In this document: positions 59,475 to 64,000 of the stretch, piece after piece | Position numbering within the stretch: position 1 is the first letter of the stretch | How the letters are laid out: each line of letters begins with the position of its first letter | NCBI GenBank assembly: GCA_025677825.1 | Contig: JAIXMO010000001.1 | Location: 992,001-1,056,000, forward strand | Origin: Helicostylum pulchrum | Lineage: Eukaryota > Mucoromycota > Mucoromycetes > Mucorales > Mucoraceae | Direction: 5' to 3' | DNA: 64,000 bases | Program-made: the position numbers and the translations under genes | The notes under the pieces: generated by a model | What the model saw: only the letters and a program-made list of their open reading frames with translations | Database searches by the model: none | Told to the model about the DNA's origin: nothing

Positions 59475-61566
59475 TTAGGAAGTAAACAGAATCTTTGATA
59501 TATGTCGTCCCATTACATCAGCCTTATTGTCGTTCCTTTTCACTTGATCAACGCTACGATCTTTCAACTTTGACTCAAGCTCATCCAGACGTCTTTGAAG
59601 GTCTTCCTTTTCGCTCTTCATCTGAGCAAACCTATCACGCATCTCAGCCATTTCACGATCATGTACTAGACTTGACTGTTCTGGTTCATACTCTAGCTGT
59701 TGAAACAATTCGTGGTTTAATATCTCCAGTGCTGTAGGACGTAAGCAGGGATTGACGTTCATCATGGATAATATGATTTGAGATTGTGCAGGGTATGTTT
59801 CAATAAAATGAGGTGGTAATACACCCTTTTTTAAACGGTCGATGGATTCTGCTCGTTCCATGGCAGTGTCAAATGGTTGGTAAAGTTCAAAAAGTATGAT
59901 ACCAAGTGAATAAATATCTGCTTTTTCGTCGTAGAGTAAAGAAGGTATAGCCATCTGTTCAGGTGCAGCATACTATTATACAAAATAAAATAAATAAATA
60001 CAAAGTAAATGTATTTATATGTACACAATGTAGCACTTACGGTTCGAGTTCCAACGCCACTTGTTCTAGTTCGAGTAAGTTTTGGACGCGACGATAGATT
60101 TGATACAATTGAATCTACACTATCATGACGCGATACAAAGACTGAAGAGGAAGAGGAAGCGGAAGAAGAAGAAGTGATAGTATTAAATAAATTGATGGCA
60201 CTTGTATGATCACTTTCAGTAGTAGTAGAAGATACGTATACATCATATTCTTCCCGTGCATCGTCGAGTACATTAGCAGCTAACCCGAAATCACCAATTT
60301 TTGGTATCATGGGTTCATTGTCGTGATGTCTCTTTGATAAGAAAATGTTACTTGGCTTTAAATCACGATGAATTAAACCTTCTTGATGTATGTAGGCAGC
60401 ACCTTCTAGAATTTGTTTAAATAATTCAATATTTTGTTGTTGGTCGAAATAAATACGATGATGTTGATTTCTATATTTAAGGTATTCATGCAAAGTGCCT
60501 TTAATAAACAACTCAGTTAGAAAAAATAATAAAAGGCGCGTGTTACACCATATAAACTTACTAGGACAAAGTTGCATTTGAATAAAAAGAGTAAACCCAC
60601 CTTGTTCTCCATTTGTTGTGTCATCATCATTTTCAAATGAAATAAAAGAAGGATTTTCTTCTTGCTGGTGGTGATCAGTTAAACTAGTAATGGAAGCATC
60701 TTCTTCATCATATTCACTGTCACTATTATCTTCTTGTTCATCAGATGCATATTCTAACCAAGACGAATAATATCGCACCACGTTATGATGTTCTAATCGC
60801 GCTAAATTTTTAATTTCTCTAAATATTTTGTCGTAGCCTTCATCATTATTCAGTAATTTAATCTTTTTTATAGCATATTCAATGTCATCTAGTTTATTAC
60901 GTGCTCGCCAAGCACTAGCAAATCCTCCACGACCCAATATATTACCTTGTACAAAGTCATTTCGATACCTTGAATTTTGAATGGAGAGTGAATAGGTTAA
61001 ATTAGTGGTGGTAGGTTCATTATCTAGTGTAATTAATTTGGGTTGATTTGGTAAGCGAAGGTCTTGTTGTCTTACTACTTGAACAGCTGTATGAAATAAA
61101 TGATCAAACGCTTTATGATAAGTAAATCGCATTCCCGCTACTTCATCGTAAAATTCATTATCAATAAACCCTAGTGAGCGTAAAGTCTTGCTGATTTCAA
61201 AAAATATCTTTCGTGTTGATTCTGGTGAATCTGCATACGTTTGACAAAGAGACTCAACTAATGATACAAGCAGGATTTTAGTTTGGTGACGTTTATTGAC
61301 TGTATCACTTGTCAAGGTTAATCCTTCTTCAAGTCGTCCCGCTGGATTTTGCATAAAATAATAAGGCTCTACTTATTAAAATAAAATATAAACAACGGTA
61401 TGTTATTATATTAACTTGCTTTCTTTTAAATACCTTGCGACTCTTTATTTTCGGAATATTCAATAGGTTCAGAGGTTACTGAAGGTCGGGTCCAAAATGG
61501 AGAGGAGGAATCACTAGATTCAGTGTCAAAAATACTGTCCATCTTTGTTCGTTCATTAGCTTTCAT
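59475..61566 (-). CDS. HRI-like eIF2alpha kinase
   Basis: Four exons: 61566..61434, 61368..60562, 60498..60041, 59972..59475; 631 residues. An N-terminal region with KILLVSLVESLCQTY and SLGFIDNEFYDEVAGMR precedes a split kinase domain. Motifs: LGRGGFASAWRARNKLD, YAIKKIKL, HHNVVRYYSSWLEY (the eIF2alpha-kinase RYxxxWxE type), a long acidic insert, MQLCPSTLHEYL, LIHRDLKPSNIFL, KIGDFGLA, and GVGTRTYAAPEQM. A C-terminal coiled coil (EMRDRFAQMKSEKEDLQRRL) follows. This arrangement resembles HRI (EIF2AK1; fission yeast Hri1/2) rather than GCN2, since no RWD or HisRS-like region is present. Expected role: stress-dependent block of translation initiation. Confidence 0.9.
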
Positions 61567-61746
61567 AATATAGAAGGAAAGAGAAACACGCAGAATATAT
61601 TTTTTTATTTTTTCTGTACAAAAATACCTATCCTAATGACACCCCTTTTTTTTTCTTAAATGCACCCCAAAAACTGTTTATTGTAAATTTTTATTTATTT
61701 TTTTATTTGTTTAGTAAATGTGTAAATGTGTGTGTGTGTGTTTTTT

Positions 61747-63318
61747 TTATTCTTCAAGTTTAGATTCACGTTTTCGATGCATTTCATAAGTTTCGATAGG
61801 TTGAAATAACGCAGGTTCTGGTTGTGATAATGGGCTTGGTTGATTTGCTTGATGCTGTAATATGTTGACATCAAATAAAGGAGTATTTAAAGTTGGAGAA
61901 GTAGGTGAATCACTTTCACGATAATCATATGAATTTCGCATCATACTAGCAGTTCTTCTAGGTATATTACTATGTTGAGTTAATTCCGATGTTGGTAAAG
62001 TATGAATTGTTCTCTTTGAAGAAGCACTCATTGATCTTCTTAGGTTTTCACAAATTTGTTGCATATTTAAATGCTCTAATGAACCATCCTCTACCAGTGT
62101 TTTATTTGTTGGTTGATCATAAAGTAATTGTTCCAGCAATTCTTCAGGTGCAGGTGAAACACATACAATTGGAAATACACCCTTTAAACCAGTAGTTACG
62201 TTAAAACCAAGCGCCCAACCATCATCAAAGTTCATTGCTACACAAACAATATCTCCTACGTGTAATCCTAATTCATCTCCCATTTGTGGTGGATAAGGAT
62301 GCTTTACTTGATAAAATTCTTCTAATTGTTGTTGTAATAATGATGGTGGCGGTAATAACGGTGGTTGTGATTGTGTTGATGTGTTTAATAAATCAGTTGT
62401 GTTTATAGTTGGTTTATTAAATAACAAGTGATGTTGTTGAGGTGAAACAAGTACACCTTGTGAACCTAATGATTCGTAACCTAAAGCACTTGCACTATCA
62501 TTTTGATTTTCAACCTTTGTCTTCATACTAAAACCAGTATTTGTATAAGATACGCCATTCTTTGATCTCCTATTTCTGCAACGAAAATAAAAGATGATGG
62601 CACCTACAATAGAAGCAAACGCTAAACAACCAATAATGATACCGATAATTGCACCAACAGATAATGCTTTACATCCACGTAATGAACTACAGCAAGAGTC
62701 TTTACTGTATTTATCGCAATATTCACATCCATCAGATAATAACTGAAATCCACAATTCTCTGGCTCGTTTGCTACACCCAAAATACAATTTACAGTTCCA
62801 TTTAACCCTGACCAATATATACACCTTGAATTCAAATTTTCTAATTGACTTTGTTGTTCTAATTGATTAGGACAGACATCAGGGTTTGATGTGATATCTC
62901 CAACGCTTGAAATATATTCATAACAGGTACTTTGACATAATGGTGGTGGATTTAAATTATTTTGATAGTTGCAAGGAAGTGAATATAAATTATCTTGGAT
63001 CAAGGATGCACATAAAAATGATAAAGAATAACGTGCATAGGGTATCGTTGTTGTCTCGGTAGCTTTATTCATACATCCAAGCATTTGATAGTATGGACTG
63101 GCTGTCTTCATTAGATTCTTCATGCCCGCATCAAAGGAATCGATATCCGTTACATTAGCAAGAAAGGGGTATTGTCTCTGATTGCCAACTAGACTAATGT
63201 AAAAACCTTGAAACGCTGCACACGTTTTAGATCCTCTTAGAGAAAAGCATGGATATTCCTCAGCTAATGTGGTAGAAAATAGTAGTAATATAACAGTACA
63301 AGACTTTGTAAGCTTCAT
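61747..63318 (-). CDS. Single-pass membrane protein: Cys-rich ectodomain and cytosolic SH3
   Basis: Single exon, 523 residues. Signal peptide (1-19), an ectodomain (20-218) with about 16 cysteines and several N-glycosylation sites, one membrane segment (about 220-246), a basic stop-transfer (RCRNRRSK), a Gln/Ser-rich linker, and an SH3 domain at about 335-390 (MGDELGLHVGDIVCVAMNF, then GWALGFNVTTGLKGVFP). The C-terminal tail is Ser/Pro-rich with SPTSP-type sites. The spaced cysteines of the ectodomain recall Frizzled-like Cys-rich domains found in early fungi, but this is only resemblance. It looks like a surface sensor or scaffold, in the manner of Sho1/Fus1-type SH3 membrane proteins. Confidence 0.8.
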   Translation of the reverse strand: MKLTKSCTVILLLFSTTLAEEYPCFSLRGSKTCAAFQGFYISLVGNQRQYPFLANVTDIDSFDAGMKNLMKTASPYYQMLGCMNKATETTTIPYARYSLSFLCASLIQDNLYSLPCNYQNNLNPPPLCQSTCYEYISSVGDITSNPDVCPNQLEQQSQLENLNSRCIYWSGLNGTVNCILGVANEPENCGFQLLSDGCEYCDKYSKDSCCSSLRGCKALSVGAIIGIIIGCLAFASIVGAIIFYFRCRNRRSKNGVSYTNTGFSMKTKVENQNDSASALGYESLGSQGVLVSPQQHHLLFNKPTINTTDLLNTSTQSQPPLLPPPSLLQQQLEEFYQVKHPYPPQMGDELGLHVGDIVCVAMNFDDGWALGFNVTTGLKGVFPIVCVSPAPEELLEQLLYDQPTNKTLVEDGSLEHLNMQQICENLRRSMSASSKRTIHTLPTSELTQHSNIPRRTASMMRNSYDYRESDSPTSPTLNTPLFDVNILQHQANQPSPLSQPEPALFQPIETYEMHRKRESKLEE

Positions 63319-64000
63319 TTACTGTTTGATGCTGAAAAATAAAAAAGTTGAGAAAAGAGAAAAAGTGAGATGATGAAGTAGTAGTAGTGGGGAAGAGAGA
63401 GAGAGAGAGCTGATGATGCTGAATAAAAAAAAATTATAAAAAGATGGCTGAGAATCAAACTAGTCGAAGCAATCTCCTGCTAGAGGAGATGTAAAGGTAT
63501 TGTAATTATAAAAGAAAAAAAGGGCAAAAAAAAACTCTAAAGTGACAGTAAAAAAAAGAGTTTTTCTTTTTCAAAAAGAGTATGACAAGGGTTGGGTTAG
63601 AAGCATTCGGTGTTTTAATGCTTTTAACACTTGTTCCTTATAAACATAAACTTCATTCGTGCTTGGAATCAGTGGCGTAAAAAAAAAAAAGGGTATTTTT
63701 AGATTCTTTTTTTTCTCTTTTTGGTAACTGTTTATTACATATTCCTTTCGATCCGTATATGAACACATCCCCTAGAGCTAAAGTAGAAAAAGGGGAAAGC
63801 AAGAAAATAAATAACAGCAAGTGTTTTATAAAAGACATAATTATAATACTGAGCCACTCCTCAGCCTAATAATGAAAATAAAAAAACTGTTCCGATAACT
63901 TACCTATTTAGGAATACAAAAGCTATTGGTTTTCTAATCCGTTTGTGCATCTGATTTAACAGTGTGTAGCGCGAGCTCAAAAACTGTAGTGCGCCCTTGA
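63319..64000. other. Right edge, incomplete leftward gene candidates
   Basis: A leftward frame from 63838 starts with a good signal peptide (MSFIKHLLLFIFLLSPFSTL) and stays open for 61 codons, while an overlapping frame continues to 63571 (ending LTQPLSYSF). A splice or frameshift could join them; I could not settle which. An open leftward stretch 64000..63902 ending NAG|GTAAGTTATC-like donor may be an exon of a gene continuing outside. Confidence 0.3.

Noticed and set aside
59495..59737. 80-codon rightward frame opposite the HRI-like kinase
   Set aside because: Antisense shadow of the kinase C-terminal exon.

Overview
This window is nuclear DNA from a fungus, most likely an early-diverging one of the Mucorales type (Rhizopus/Mucor-like). 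It is very AT-rich, full of long A and T tracts, and its genes carry many short introns (about 45-75 bases) with GTAAGT-like donors and T-rich acceptors. Gene content is fungal: PMT4, GSK3, cerevisin-type protease, Spo7 and TSR4 homologues. The organism assignment is inference from style and content. Exon joins were worked out by hand; every multi-exon model below keeps frame from start to stop.

Layout. 1-3800: the 5' end of PMT4, a tRNA m3C methyltransferase and a homeodomain protein. 5781-17755: the most unusual part, three tandem head-to-tail genes for adenylation-thiolation-reductase (A-T-R, NRPS-like) enzymes, each of nine exons with identical exon lengths and 1,059 codons. Their front halves have diverged, but the reductase half is almost identical in DNA, introns included, with the same upstream breakpoint in all three. 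A dead fragment of a fourth copy lies at 19725-20150 behind a transposon. 20281-23496: Sec12-like and GSK3 genes diverge from a shared 330-base promoter. 23500-26950: repeat-rich, with a degenerate satellite and inverted repeats. 26949-33442: a ten-repeat Myb protein, a 6-phosphofructo-2-kinase with a changed phosphatase site, and a plastid/bacterial-type dicarboxylate transporter. 36941-42267: a cerevisin-like protease and a PX-domain AGC kinase. 43200-47416: a transposon graveyard (zinc-finger relic, Crypton-like recombinase relic, TnpB/Fanzor-like fragment, TIR element). 48358-56569: compact housekeeping genes (acyl-CoA dehydrogenase, TSR4, LEA-like protein, Spo7-like, SDHAF4, DGAT1-like). 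56879-59274: a TIR element carrying a nested LINE fragment. 59475-63318: an HRI-like eIF2alpha kinase and a transmembrane SH3 protein.

How genes relate. Most neighbours are unrelated housekeeping genes. The A-T-R array is the only obvious family cluster; the nearest regulator-like gene is the homeodomain protein about 2 kb upstream, but no functional link is shown. Spo7-like (lipid-synthesis control) and DGAT1-like (triacylglycerol synthesis) are near one another and both act in ER lipid metabolism, which may be chance.
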